64,000 nt of DNA, from the NCBI GenBank assembly GCA_937892735.1, contig CALBGL010000066.1, positions 1 through 64,000 on the forward strand, given 5' to 3'. The position numbers and the translations under genes are program-made. Every line of letters starts with the position of its first letter. Position 1 is the stretch's first letter. This document shows positions 26,368 to 35,425 of the stretch, one piece after another. Below the pieces are notes generated by a model. It was not told the DNA's origin and searched no databases. It was given only the letters and a program-made list of their open reading frames with translations. Origin of the DNA: an uncultured Clostridia bacterium. Lineage in GTDB: Bacteria; Bacillota; Clostridia; Lachnospirales; Bianqueaceae.

Positions 26368-27021
26368 TTATACCTCCGCCGCGATCTGCTGTACTTTTTT
26401 CTTGATTCTCTGCAGGGCGTTATCAATGGATTTCGGCGTCTTCCCCATGGCCTTCGCAATCTGATGATAATCATATCCCTGAAGATACAGAGAAAGAACT
26501 CTTCTTTCAAACTGACTGCAATGCTTATCGATCTGCTTTTGCAGGAGTTTTATCTCTTCCTTGCCAATCAATGTATCCTCCGGAGAATCCTCCTGCGGAG
26601 CCGCCAGAATATCCATCATCGTCGTTTCCTTCTCCTCATCGTCGTTCAATGTCTTATTGAGAGAAACATAGGAATTCAACGGCAGATGTTTCAGACGCGT
26701 TGCGTTCTTTACCGCCGTCAATATCTGCCGGTTAATACATAAATCTGCAAAGCTGCGAAAGGCTGTTTCTTTATCCGATTGATAGGCCATGATCGCTTTA
26801 TACAGACCTATCATCCCTTCCTGGATCAAATCCGCTCGATCCGCGCCAAGCAAAAAATAGGGTCTTGTCTTTACCCGAACCAAATCTTTATATCGTTCCA
26901 GCAGGAGATCCACCGCATCCGCTCCGTCCCTGCCGCCCTGCCGCACGATCTCTATGACTTCTTCATCCGTTAAATCCGCCCATTCTGGACGGTCCAAAAT
27001 CGTCTGCTCGTAGTTTTCCAC
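26368..27021 (-). CDS. sigH: RNA polymerase sigma factor H (sporulation/transition phase)
   Basis: A 217-residue sigma-70 family factor with region 2 (about 30-100: DLIQEGMIGLYKAIMAYQ, FRSFADLCINRQILTAVKNATR) and region 4 (about 155-215: FERRVLSLYLQGYDYHQIAKAMGKTPKSIDNALQR). In spore-forming Firmicutes this factor drives early sporulation genes. It begins at a GTG (27021) with a weak upstream AGGAGAA. The preceding cysE-mrnC-rlmB order is the conserved Firmicute context that supports sigH over other small sigma factors. Confidence 0.93.
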   Translation of the reverse strand: MENYEQTILDRPEWADLTDEEVIEIVRQGGRDGADAVDLLLERYKDLVRVKTRPYFLLGADRADLIQEGMIGLYKAIMAYQSDKETAFRSFADLCINRQILTAVKNATRLKHLPLNSYVSLNKTLNDDEEKETTMMDILAAPQEDSPEDTLIGKEEIKLLQKQIDKHCSQFERRVLSLYLQGYDYHQIAKAMGKTPKSIDNALQRIKKKVQQIAAEV

Positions 27022-27037
27022 TGTATTCTCCTGTATT

Positions 27038-27796
27038 TTATCCGTTCATCCTCTGCCGTACAATCTCATACATCAAAACACCTGCTGCGACGGACGCATT
27101 CAACGAATTCACATGTCCCATCATGGGCAACTTAACGATATAATCGCTTTTCTCTCGTACCAGACGGCTGACTCCCTCATGCTCACCTCCGATAACAAGC
27201 GCAATGGGACCTGTCAGGGCCGTACTATATGCCATCTCTCCATCCATGTCTCCACTGACAATCCAAAGGCCCTCCTTCTGTAGTCCTCCTATCGTCTGCG
27301 CGATATTGTTCACTTTGGCTACCGGTACGTACTCACAGGCGCCCGCTGCTGTCTTGGCCACTGCCGCCGTGAGTCCTACTGCATGCCGTTTAGATATGAT
27401 GACGCCATGCACTCCGCAGGCATCGGCTGTCCGCAGAATCGCTCCCAGATTGTGTGGATCCTGAATGCTTTCCAGAATGACCAAAAAAGGGACTTCTCCT
27501 TTCTCTCTGGCCTTTTCCAGGATATCCGCTACCTCCACATATTCGTACGCCTGTGCTATCGCAACGACTCCCTGATGATTCTCCCCGATGGAAAGCTCAT
27601 CCAATTTCCCCTTTCCAGCCTCTTTCACCAATAGTCGCTTTTGTCTCGCAATGCCTACGATACGTCCCAAAGATCCAGTAAACGGCGGACGCTGCACATA
27701 CAAACATTCTATGCCCCGACCACTGCGCAATGCCTCCAGTACCGCGTTCCTCCCTACAATGACAGAATCACTCTCCTGTTTCCTACTCTCTTCCAT
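27038..27796 (-). CDS. rlmB: 23S rRNA 2'-O-methyltransferase, RlmB/TrmH type
   Basis: SPOUT methyltransferase using S-adenosylmethionine, thought to methylate ribose 2251 of 23S rRNA. The 252-residue protein has an N-terminal substrate-binding domain (VIVGRNAVLEALRSGRGI), motif 1 LESIQDPHNLGAILRTADACG, motif 2 LVIGGEHEGVSRLVREK, and motif 3 LPMMGHVNSLNASVAAGVLMYE with the deep trefoil knot. The start at 27796, 9 bases after GGAGG, overlaps mrnC by 14 bases; the longer frame to 28102 lies inside mrnC. Confidence 0.93.
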   Translation of the reverse strand: MEESRKQESDSVIVGRNAVLEALRSGRGIECLYVQRPPFTGSLGRIVGIARQKRLLVKEAGKGKLDELSIGENHQGVVAIAQAYEYVEVADILEKAREKGEVPFLVILESIQDPHNLGAILRTADACGVHGVIISKRHAVGLTAAVAKTAAGACEYVPVAKVNNIAQTIGGLQKEGLWIVSGDMDGEMAYSTALTGPIALVIGGEHEGVSRLVREKSDYIVKLPMMGHVNSLNASVAAGVLMYEIVRQRMNG

Positions 27797-28223
27797 TTTC
27801 CATGTCCTCCATGACTTCCTCCATCCCTTGACACAGCAGCCTCCACAGTCTATCTTCTTTTTTCTGCAGATACAACATCCCCAATAAAGCCTCAAATCCA
27901 GTCGCCATCTTATAGTCTGCCACTTCCGCATGTTTGGGTATCGTATGTACTTTTGCATTCCGCCCCCGTCGCAATACATCCTGCTCTTCTTCTTCCAATG
28001 TATTCCACAACGCTCTGGCCATCCTGGCCTGCGTGCTGGCCTTGGCATATTGAGATGCATGCAAGTGCATCTGCTTAGGCGAAGTCTTCTCTGCCAGCAC
28101 AATTCTTGTTCTTAAAAACAAATCAAACACCGTATCTCCCACAAAGGCCAGCGCGACCGGCGAAATCTGACGAAGCACAGGGACTTCCTGCATCTGCTCT
28201 TCTGTCTTCTCTACAAACATCAT
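27783..28223 (-). CDS. mrnC: Mini-ribonuclease III
   Basis: An RNase III catalytic domain without the double-stranded RNA-binding domain, which matures 23S rRNA ends in Firmicutes. The 146 residues contain the catalytic acidic residues in LAFVGDTVFDLFLR (about 22-35) and DYKMATGFEALLGMLYL (about 104-120). The ATG at 28223 overlaps the cysE stop (ATGA); the longer frame is in the wrong context. Lies between cysE and rlmB in the conserved order. Confidence 0.93.
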   Translation of the reverse strand: MMFVEKTEEQMQEVPVLRQISPVALAFVGDTVFDLFLRTRIVLAEKTSPKQMHLHASQYAKASTQARMARALWNTLEEEEQDVLRRGRNAKVHTIPKHAEVADYKMATGFEALLGMLYLQKKEDRLWRLLCQGMEEVMEDMENGRE

Positions 28224-28873
28224 ATATCCTCTTTCTTGTCTTCTTGTATTTCTTCTTGCAAACACCGCATCTGATCCCGAATCTCCTCCATCTCCATCTC
28301 ATACGGATCCGGCAAATGAATCTGATCCAGAGTCTTACAGGGCTCCTCGCTCTGTTCATGATATTTTACGATTCGTCCAGGAATCCCTACTACGGTACAG
28401 TGGGGCGGCACTTCTGAAAGTACGACACTTCCGGCGCCAATCCGAGAATACGCGCCGACTCGAAACGATCCCAATACCATAGCGCCCGCGCTGATCAACA
28501 CACCATCTTCGATCGTAGGATGCCGTTTTCCTTTCTCCTTACCGGTTCCTCCCAGGGTAACACCTTGATACAGCGTCACATCATCCCCAATCTCCGTCGT
28601 CTCTCCAATGACGACTCCCGCGCCATGGTCAATAAACAGACGCCTACCCAGCTTGGCGCCAGGATGGATCTCGATTCCGGTCTTTCGCCGACTACGCTGC
28701 GAAAGCCATCTTGCCCAAAAATAATGGCCCTTTTGGTACAGCTTATGGGCTCTCCGATGACTCCATTGCGCTCGAAAACTCGGATATAGAAATACCTCCC
28801 ATTTCGAACGAATCGCCGGATCTTTTTCCCGAATCGTAGCAGACTGCTCTTTCCAAAACTGCCAAAAGTTCAA
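28220..28873 (-). CDS. cysE: Serine O-acetyltransferase
   Basis: Acetylates serine from acetyl-CoA to give O-acetylserine for cysteine synthesis. The 217 residues have a helical N-terminal part and a left-handed beta-helix of hexapeptide repeats (GIEIHPGAKLGRRLFIDHGAGVVIGETTEIGDDVTLYQGVTLGG) that includes the catalytic His-Asp pair. There is no ATG at the homology start. A TTG at 28873 lies just after GGAGGGGGG and is my choice; the frame back to 29053 overlaps the opp terminator. Confidence 0.9.
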   Translation of the reverse strand: MNFWQFWKEQSATIREKDPAIRSKWEVFLYPSFRAQWSHRRAHKLYQKGHYFWARWLSQRSRRKTGIEIHPGAKLGRRLFIDHGAGVVIGETTEIGDDVTLYQGVTLGGTGKEKGKRHPTIEDGVLISAGAMVLGSFRVGAYSRIGAGSVVLSEVPPHCTVVGIPGRIVKYHEQSEEPCKTLDQIHLPDPYEMEMEEIRDQMRCLQEEIQEDKKEDI

Positions 28874-28935
28874 AATGATCCCCCCTCCCTTCCTACGTCT
28901 TTCTGTATTATATGATACTTTCTGAAAAATTGCAA

Positions 28936-28971
28936 CAAAAAAGGAGCCATTGCATCTCTGCAATAGCCCCC
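28936..28971 (-). terminator. Terminator of the opp-DUF3899 operon
   Basis: GGGGCTATTGCA pairs with TGCAATGGCTCC around a 4-base loop, followed by six T. It lies 4 bases after the DUF3899 stop. Confidence 0.92.
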
Positions 28972-28974
28972 GTA

Positions 28975-29367
28975 TCATACTAGATAAATGACAACACAGA
29001 TGACTGCTGCTGCCAGAAAACCTACTCCCGTGAAAAACCAACTGCTCAGCCATGGCTTTCGTGACGCGTCCCTCTCCTGTTTATATTCATAAAACGAAGG
29101 AAACTGCTTTGTCGGATGACGGAACCCAGCTAAAAGGGAAGCGAAAGCATATCGAAGCGTAGTGAAGGCTCCCTGCGAAGCGACCCAGCTAAGCCCTCCG
29201 CATCCGGCTAATAGAACTCCCGGTATCAGAAAACAATCGGATAAGATCCCTATTGTCGTTTTGAAATCCCGGCTCTCGAAAAGCCCCTGACTATAGGCAG
29301 AAAATGCGAAGAACAGGATTCCCACTCCCATACAGATTCCAAAACGAATGACTCGATTCTTTTCCAT
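28975..29367 (-). CDS. DUF3899-like small membrane protein
   Basis: A 130-residue protein with an N-terminal membrane helix (about 8-25), a second hydrophobic pair (about 38-62: ILSDCFLIPGVLLAGCGGLSWVAS), a basic and aromatic cytoplasmic stretch (FPSFYEYKQERDASRKPW) and a C-terminal helix (about 108-130). The pattern matches the DUF3899 family of Firmicutes, function unknown. It starts 5 bases after oppF and shares its terminator, so it belongs to the opp transcript. Confidence 0.75.
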   Translation of the reverse strand: MEKNRVIRFGICMGVGILFFAFSAYSQGLFESRDFKTTIGILSDCFLIPGVLLAGCGGLSWVASQGAFTTLRYAFASLLAGFRHPTKQFPSFYEYKQERDASRKPWLSSWFFTGVGFLAAAVICVVIYLV

Positions 29368-29372
29368 CGATC

Positions 29373-30590
29373 TTACTTCATCTCTGCCTGATATCTCTCA
29401 AATTCCGCCTGATTACAGCTCACGAAATGACCCGGCTTAACCTCTCGGAATGAGGGTTTGTCTACGGAATAGTCATGGTCTGCCAAAGGATTATATACAA
29501 TCCTCTTTCTCTTCTTCTCATATATCGGATCCGGCAGTGGAATAGCAGAAATCAGCGACCGCGTATAAGGATGCAGAGGATTCCGAAAGAGCTCATCCGA
29601 AGGCGCCATCTCTACCATCTTTCCAAAATACATGACGCCAATCCGATCCGAAAAATATTTAACGACGGATAAATCATGCGCAATGAAAAGAAGGGTAAGT
29701 CCAAACCGATCCCGCAGATCATTTAACAAGTTGATGACCTGTGCCTGCACCGAAACGTCTAATGCCGATACAGGCTCGTCCGCGATAATCAGATCTGGAT
29801 TCATGATAATGGATCTGGCTACACCGATACGTTGACGCTGTCCACCGGAAAACTCATGCGGATACCGCGTCGCGTGCTCTCTGACTAGTCCTACCAACTC
29901 CAACATTTCATAGACCTTGTCATCGATCACCTTCTTATTCCGTTCCCCCTGAATGACCAATCCCTCGGCAATGATATCCCGAACGGTCATACGAGGATCC
30001 AGGGACGCAATCGGATCCTGAAAGATCATCTGAATCTGCGTCACCAGTCTGGTACGCTTGGCCTTATACAGCTCATCCTTATATTCTTTGGTAAGGCGCG
30101 TTTTCTCTTCTCCGCTCGCCTTCTCGATCAAAGGCAAATATTTCTCATTCGCCTTCTTCACCAGTTCATCCGAATATTCCTTATCACAGTGTTTTTGATC
30201 GTATTCAGCGGCTTTGATCTCTTTTTTATTTTCTGCGATAATCTGATCCAGCTCGTTTTCCAGCCTCTTTTTTTCGCTTTCACTTCCTGCAGCCGCAATC
30301 TTCTGCTTATATTCTTTTTTCGCATGATGGATCGCATCCACATAGGATCGTGTTCCAGCCGCAATCCGAATCCCTTTGAAATACACGCTTCCAGAAGTGA
30401 TATCGTATAATTTGATGATGGAACGTCCCGTTGTCGTTTTTCCACAGCCGGACTCACCCACCAGTCCAAATACTTCTCCCTTCTGAATCTCAAAGCTGAC
30501 ATCATCTACCGCCTTGAGTTCGCCGCCCTCCATCGGAAAGTACTGACAAAGATGCTCTACTCTGAGCAAAGTCTCTTGATTATTCAGCAT
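29373..30590 (-). CDS. oppF: Oligopeptide ABC transporter ATPase OppF, with internal coiled-coil insert
   Basis: ATP-binding subunit of the peptide importer. Walker A is GESGCGKT (about 45-52), the Q-loop MIFQDP (about 188-193), signature EFSGGQRQR, Walker B DLIIADEP, and a typical C-terminal oligopeptide region (HPYTRSLISAIPLPDP). At 405 residues it exceeds the usual 310-330 because of about 100 Lys/Glu-rich residues (about 80-182) between Walker A and the Q-loop, predicted to be a helical hairpin. The start overlaps the oppD stop by 11 bases. Also similar to dipeptide DppF. Confidence 0.9.
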   Translation of the reverse strand: MLNNQETLLRVEHLCQYFPMEGGELKAVDDVSFEIQKGEVFGLVGESGCGKTTTGRSIIKLYDITSGSVYFKGIRIAAGTRSYVDAIHHAKKEYKQKIAAAGSESEKKRLENELDQIIAENKKEIKAAEYDQKHCDKEYSDELVKKANEKYLPLIEKASGEEKTRLTKEYKDELYKAKRTRLVTQIQMIFQDPIASLDPRMTVRDIIAEGLVIQGERNKKVIDDKVYEMLELVGLVREHATRYPHEFSGGQRQRIGVARSIIMNPDLIIADEPVSALDVSVQAQVINLLNDLRDRFGLTLLFIAHDLSVVKYFSDRIGVMYFGKMVEMAPSDELFRNPLHPYTRSLISAIPLPDPIYEKKRKRIVYNPLADHDYSVDKPSFREVKPGHFVSCNQAEFERYQAEMK

Positions 30591-32745
30591 CCTGCGCCCT
30601 CCCTCTTATCTTCATTCTTGCGATTCGATCCGTGATGATCTTAGGTGTTTCCACCTTCGGCGCATCCGGATGCAGCAGCCATGTGGCGGCATAGTGTGTA
30701 TCCGTGATCTTGAACATCGGCGGCTGCCGCTCAAAATCAATCTTCATCGCATACTTATTTCGAGGCGCAAATGCGTCTCCTACCGGCGGATAAATCATAT
30801 TCGGCGGTGTACCCGGAATCGCTTCCAACTTTTCATTGGTATCCAGATCCGGCATAGAGGAAAGCAGAGCCCAAGTATACGGATGGGCTGAATGATAGAA
30901 CACATCCTCTGCAGTTCCATATTCTACAATCTTTCCCGCATACATAACCGCGATCCGGTCTGCCATGTTTGCCACGACACCCAAATCATGCGTAATGAAG
31001 ATGATCGAAAGTTTTCGCTCTCTCTTCAGCTGATTGATCAGCTCCAGGATCTGCGACTGAATTGTTACATCCAGCGCTGTCGTCGGTTCGTCACAAATCA
31101 GAATATCCGGATTGGCCGCCAATGCAATAGCAATCACGATACGCTGACGCATACCGCCGGAAAACTCAAACGGATATTGATTATATCGCTTTCTGGGTTC
31201 GGAGATCCCCACTTCCTCCATCAGCTTGATCGCCTTTGTTTTAGCCACCTGCTTCGTGACTTTATCGACCACGCCGGAAGCATTTTCCTTCAGATACTCG
31301 ATGGCGTCCAAGGTTTCCTTATGATAATCTCTCGCTTCTTGATGCGCTAAACAATCCTCATAATGCTCTATAAGGCGTGTGATCTGACGAATTAAATTCT
31401 TCTGCACCAGCTTCAGATCGGTAATCTGCGCGGCAGCTACCTCCCAGTCCGGCTTTTTCCCTTTCTGCGTCAAGCGATCATGCTTTGCCTTCGCCTTATT
31501 ATACTTCTCCTGCTCCTTCTTGTTTTTCCCGATGGACGAGAAGTATTTATCCAATTCATTTTTCATTCCCGACTCAAAGGTATAGGAAAGACTGTCTTTC
31601 ACAATCTCCAGCGGATTGATTGTCGCCTTTATCTTTTCTACGAGTACTTTATGCGCCTCATGACACTCGGAAGCAACCAGATGCTCTTTTTCAAAAATCG
31701 GAAGCTTCTCCTGCATTACCTGGATCGCTTCTTTTTTCTTCTGATAAGAAACTTTCGCCGCATAGGCCATACCCTTCTGCGCATCTTCGATGAAGTTCTC
31801 CATGAAATGCTGATTCAGGTAATCTTCCAGGTAGACATTCAGCTCTTCCACCGGTTTTACTGGCATCTCCTGTTGTGCGAATGTCTTATAGTATCCCATT
31901 GCAAAGAAATTCGGCATAGGCAGTTCCAATGCCTTCTGAAGAATCTCATGAAGCTGCTTCAGAAGCTTCAGGGTATCCGGATCATTTGGATTCTTTTTAT
32001 ACCGGCTCTTTTTGCCATTCAATTCCGAAATCGTCTGATTCAGTACATTTGCCTGCTCTTTCACCACATATTCTTGCACAGATTTCTTAGCGTACTGCAG
32101 GATCTGGCTGATACGAAACGGAACATCCTTCGCCGCATTCTTTTCCATCTCAAAGGTCAGCCCCTCAATCTCGTCCACGGCCTCAAAAGCAGCATCATAT
32201 GCTTCGTTATAAGCACCCTCCAAATCCAGATGCTTATACTCAAACTTATCAAAATTATGGCATTTCTCTGTCAACTGTTCGGCTACAGACCGTCCTTCCT
32301 CCTGCGCTGCCTGGATCATATATTCATTCAGGTGCTTCAAATAGGTATTAAATGTAGAACGACATTCTCTCTGATGCGCCTTTCCTTTTAGGATCATAGC
32401 CTCCGTCAGCTGACGGCCAATCTTGACAATAGGATTCAGACTAGACATCGGATCTTGAAAGATCATCGCGATTTTATCACCACGAATACGGTGAAAATCC
32501 TCTTCCGTGATTTTCAAAAGATCCTGTCCATCATAGATGATCTCTCCACCTTCTACAATCGCGTTTCCTGCTAAAATTCCAAGAATTGCTTTGGAAGTGA
32601 CGGATTTACCGGACCCGGATTCTCCCACAATAGCCAGAGTTTCACCCTTCGCCAGATCGAAGTTGATACCTCGTACTGCCTGCACCTTACCATTGGAAGT
32701 GCGGAAAGAAATCGTCAGGTCTCGAACTTGCAGTTTACTCTCCAT
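30580..32745 (-). CDS. oppD: Oligopeptide ABC transporter ATPase OppD, with a 380-residue insert
   Basis: Second ATPase of the importer. Walker A GESGSGKS (41-48), Q-loop MIFQDP (94-99), signature FSGGMRQR (528-535), Walker B DILICDEP (547-554) and the C-terminal peptide-transporter region are all intact. Between residues about 122 and 503 lies a largely helical, charged insert of about 380 residues, doubling the protein to 721 from the usual 330-360. The frame is open throughout and starts with a normal nucleotide-binding domain, so it is an expansion, not a fusion of two genes. Function of the insert unknown. Confidence 0.9.
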   Translation of the reverse strand: MESKLQVRDLTISFRTSNGKVQAVRGINFDLAKGETLAIVGESGSGKSVTSKAILGILAGNAIVEGGEIIYDGQDLLKITEEDFHRIRGDKIAMIFQDPMSSLNPIVKIGRQLTEAMILKGKAHQRECRSTFNTYLKHLNEYMIQAAQEEGRSVAEQLTEKCHNFDKFEYKHLDLEGAYNEAYDAAFEAVDEIEGLTFEMEKNAAKDVPFRISQILQYAKKSVQEYVVKEQANVLNQTISELNGKKSRYKKNPNDPDTLKLLKQLHEILQKALELPMPNFFAMGYYKTFAQQEMPVKPVEELNVYLEDYLNQHFMENFIEDAQKGMAYAAKVSYQKKKEAIQVMQEKLPIFEKEHLVASECHEAHKVLVEKIKATINPLEIVKDSLSYTFESGMKNELDKYFSSIGKNKKEQEKYNKAKAKHDRLTQKGKKPDWEVAAAQITDLKLVQKNLIRQITRLIEHYEDCLAHQEARDYHKETLDAIEYLKENASGVVDKVTKQVAKTKAIKLMEEVGISEPRKRYNQYPFEFSGGMRQRIVIAIALAANPDILICDEPTTALDVTIQSQILELINQLKRERKLSIIFITHDLGVVANMADRIAVMYAGKIVEYGTAEDVFYHSAHPYTWALLSSMPDLDTNEKLEAIPGTPPNMIYPPVGDAFAPRNKYAMKIDFERQPPMFKITDTHYAATWLLHPDAPKVETPKIITDRIARMKIRGRAQDAE

Positions 32746-32747
32746 AC

Positions 32748-34292
32748 TTAGTCTTCCACTCCTCTCGTTGATGGGTTAAAGGCATCTCGCAGGCCATTAC
32801 CAAACAGGTTAAAGGAAATCAAGAGCAACGCAAAATACAAGGCTGGGAAGAACATCGCGTGAGGCGATGTCGTCATAGACGTCTGTCCCTGACTCAGTAG
32901 TGTACCAATACTGGTTCCTACCAAATCCATCAGATTCACGATGCCCAAATACGTCAACGTAGTCTCAGTATTGACTACGTTTGGGATGATTAAAGCACAG
33001 CTCGTCACAATGGTTCCCAGAGAATTGGGGAAAATATGCTTAAACATCAACCGCTTGTCCGATGCTCCCAGAGTCCGGGCCGCATATACAAATTCCTGAT
33101 TCTTAAAACGATAAAACTGTTTTCTGGTCAGTGCCGCCATGCTAATCCACCCTGTCAACATGAATGCGAATAGGAAAGATCCTACCGTTCCTACTTTTTG
33201 CGCCAGATGCAATTGGAACAAGGTTGCCACCACAATGAATGGAACTGCCGACAAAATATCACTGATACGGTCCATGACAAGATCGATCTTACCTCCATAG
33301 TATCCCTGAATCGCGCCATAAATCGCACCAATCGTCAGATTGATGGCAGAAACAACAACTGCAAAAATCAGAGAGAACCGCGAACCGATACCGATACCCG
33401 CGAATAAATCCTGACCCAAGGTGTTTGTTCCAAAGATATAAAACGGCTCATGACCATTTGTATAAATATAATAATTATAATAGCAAATACGGCACTGAAC
33501 CGCCCCAGAACGACGCACGCTATAGATATAGCTGCCATCATCTCCTTCTACACGAAGGCTATTGTATTCCGCTCCCTCGATTGCCTTATTGGTAGAATAG
33601 GCGGGGATAAAATTATTATTCTCATCCAGAACCGCGGTTCCACGAGTATCCGATATCTGATACCAGATATTGGGATTATCCGAGATTCCTTGAATAGCTT
33701 CAGGTTCTACATAGGGATAAATCACCTGAATACCTGTCTCATTCTGAAACTGCTGGATCTTTTCAAACTCATCGTACGAGAACACACGGTATACCACACC
33801 CGTCTCATAGTATTTATTCGTCTCCAAGCGATAGCTATGAGACTCTTTCTCCTGTCCGCGATACATCGAAACGGTTGTCGTTGTATTGAGAATTCGAATA
33901 ATCGGATTCATCCCCGTCTCTTCGCCAATTCCTCTCCAGTAATTATACTGAATATCATTCTGACTCTCATGCACCACCGCACCATCAAACAAACCGATCC
34001 CCATGTTGGCAATGGATTCAATAAAAGGAGGCGAGTTGGTGTATACCGTATCTCGATCATCCATCGTATAGGGTGAAATCATCGGGGCAAAAATAGAGAA
34101 CAGAATCAAAAAGCCAATGATATAGGCCGCTACGACGGAAGATTTATTCTTCTTAAACCGAATCAGAGCATCGGCAAAATAACTTCGGTTCTTAGTCTCA
34201 AACTTCTGGTCGTGCAGCTTTGCATCCAACTGAGCGAACTCAAACTTCTCCGCTGGGATGTGTTCGTATTCTACATTCTGGTTCATGTTCAT
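32748..34292 (-). CDS. oppC: Oligopeptide ABC transporter permease OppC, with large extracellular insert
   Basis: Membrane subunit with the permease signature around SDKRLMFKHIFPNSLG (EAA-type loop) and C-terminal LYFALLLISFNLFGNGLRDAFNP. The first membrane helix (about 52-71) is normally followed closely by the transporter domain. Here about 210 residues (about 75-285, aromatic-rich, beta-like) intervene before FGTNTLGQDLFAGI. Total 514 residues against the usual 300. The insert would lie outside the membrane next to OppA. It overlaps oppB by ATGA. Confidence 0.9.
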   Translation of the reverse strand: MNMNQNVEYEHIPAEKFEFAQLDAKLHDQKFETKNRSYFADALIRFKKNKSSVVAAYIIGFLILFSIFAPMISPYTMDDRDTVYTNSPPFIESIANMGIGLFDGAVVHESQNDIQYNYWRGIGEETGMNPIIRILNTTTTVSMYRGQEKESHSYRLETNKYYETGVVYRVFSYDEFEKIQQFQNETGIQVIYPYVEPEAIQGISDNPNIWYQISDTRGTAVLDENNNFIPAYSTNKAIEGAEYNSLRVEGDDGSYIYSVRRSGAVQCRICYYNYYIYTNGHEPFYIFGTNTLGQDLFAGIGIGSRFSLIFAVVVSAINLTIGAIYGAIQGYYGGKIDLVMDRISDILSAVPFIVVATLFQLHLAQKVGTVGSFLFAFMLTGWISMAALTRKQFYRFKNQEFVYAARTLGASDKRLMFKHIFPNSLGTIVTSCALIIPNVVNTETTLTYLGIVNLMDLVGTSIGTLLSQGQTSMTTSPHAMFFPALYFALLLISFNLFGNGLRDAFNPSTRGVED

Positions 34293-35242
34293 TTCTTCGA
34301 TCCCATCCTTATCCGCGGGTCAATAAACCCATAGCTTATATCCACAATGATATTGGCCAACAGACCAATCGTTGTGTAGAAAACCGTCAGCATCATAAAC
34401 ATTGGATAATCCCGACCTGTAATAGAGTTGATATAAAGATTACCAACACCCGGTACGGCAAATATCTTTTCAATAATCAGTGAACCACTCATAATACCAA
34501 TGAACTGACTGAATATATTGGGTACGACCACTACCATACAATTCTTGAGGGCGTGGCGAACCGTTGCTTGCGTCTTTGTTAATCCCTTGGTTCTCGCCAG
34601 TAGCATAAATTCGCTCGTGAGAACTTCTGTCAATTCTGCTCTTGTCGTTCTGGTAAATCCCGCGATAACACTAAAGGACAGCGACATGACCGGAGGCAGC
34701 ATACTGACAAACATACTCCAAGAGAAATAATTCGTTCCTGAATTCATCAGGAACGGGAACAGTCCCAATTTATAAGATAGAAAATACTGAATTAAGAAAG
34801 CGTATACGAAAGATGGCACCGAGATACAGACCATGGTCAATGTGGAGATCAAATGATCGACCCAGGTGTTCTTCCTCAACGCGGCAATAATACCCAGTAT
34901 GATTCCAATCGGAATACTGAACAAAATGGAATACAGGTTGACAAAAATAGTAGCTGGCAACCTAGACGTGAAGATCGAAGCCACATCCTGTCCAAAGTAT
35001 AAGACGTCGCTGACGCCCCAATCCCATTCTGTGAAAATGTCCTTCAAGAAAATGCCGAACTGTACCAAATACGGTTTATTATAACCAGCAGCCTCTCGCC
35101 GTGCCTCAATCACCACAGAATGCGGATCTTCAAGGGGTAGCTCTACAGGCGGCAGCATTCTTATGAGTACAAAACACATCAGGGTGATGATGAACAACGT
35201 CACCAACATCAAAGCAATTCGTTTTATAACATACTTAAGCAT
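34289..35242 (-). CDS. oppB: Oligopeptide ABC transporter permease OppB
   Basis: Membrane permease of 317 residues, normal length for the family. N-terminal helix after MLKYVIKRIALMLV, a periplasmic loop with KPYLVQFGIFLKDIF, five further helices and the EAA motif LARTKGLTKTQATVRHALKN. The start at 35242 follows TTGGAGGAAACAT; the frame to 35290 is rejected. It is the only opp subunit without an obvious expansion. Confidence 0.94.
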   Translation of the reverse strand: MLKYVIKRIALMLVTLFIITLMCFVLIRMLPPVELPLEDPHSVVIEARREAAGYNKPYLVQFGIFLKDIFTEWDWGVSDVLYFGQDVASIFTSRLPATIFVNLYSILFSIPIGIILGIIAALRKNTWVDHLISTLTMVCISVPSFVYAFLIQYFLSYKLGLFPFLMNSGTNYFSWSMFVSMLPPVMSLSFSVIAGFTRTTRAELTEVLTSEFMLLARTKGLTKTQATVRHALKNCMVVVVPNIFSQFIGIMSGSLIIEKIFAVPGVGNLYINSITGRDYPMFMMLTVFYTTIGLLANIIVDISYGFIDPRIRMGSKK

Positions 35243-35315
35243 ATGTTTCCTCCAAGCAAGTTCATGCTTTCCGAACGCCCGGCCCTGCAAAGCATAAACG
35301 AAATGTGTTTATAAC

Positions 35316-35350
35316 AAAATATTGCAGGATCGCAGATCCGGCAATATTTT
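35316..35350 (-). repeat. Intergenic hairpin between oppA and oppB
   Basis: AAAATATTGC-GGATC pairs with GATCC-GCAATATTTT around a 3-base loop. There is no T tract after it on the minus strand. It probably blocks 3' exonucleases and raises oppA transcript over the rest of the operon. Confidence 0.7.
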
Positions 35351-35371
35351 ACTAACTCCTAGAAATGGTAT

Positions 35372-35403
35372 GACGCGGTCAAGCCGTAACGGCCGGCCGC
35401 GTC
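35372..35403 (-). repeat. Second oppA-oppB intergenic hairpin
   Basis: GACGCGG pairs with CCGCGTC and encloses a small inner GCCG-TTA-CGGC hairpin. GC-rich, unlike the AT-rich surroundings; lies 22 bases after the oppA stop. With the preceding hairpin it forms a two-part structure typical of uneven operon expression. Confidence 0.65.
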
Positions 35404-35425
35404 GTTCGAATTTTACCAACAAATA

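Noticed and set aside
30580..32745. OppD as two genes fused or misassembled
   Set aside because: Walker A and Q-loop precede, and signature and Walker B follow, one continuous frame of a single nucleotide-binding domain. The middle part does not contain a second domain start or ribosome site.
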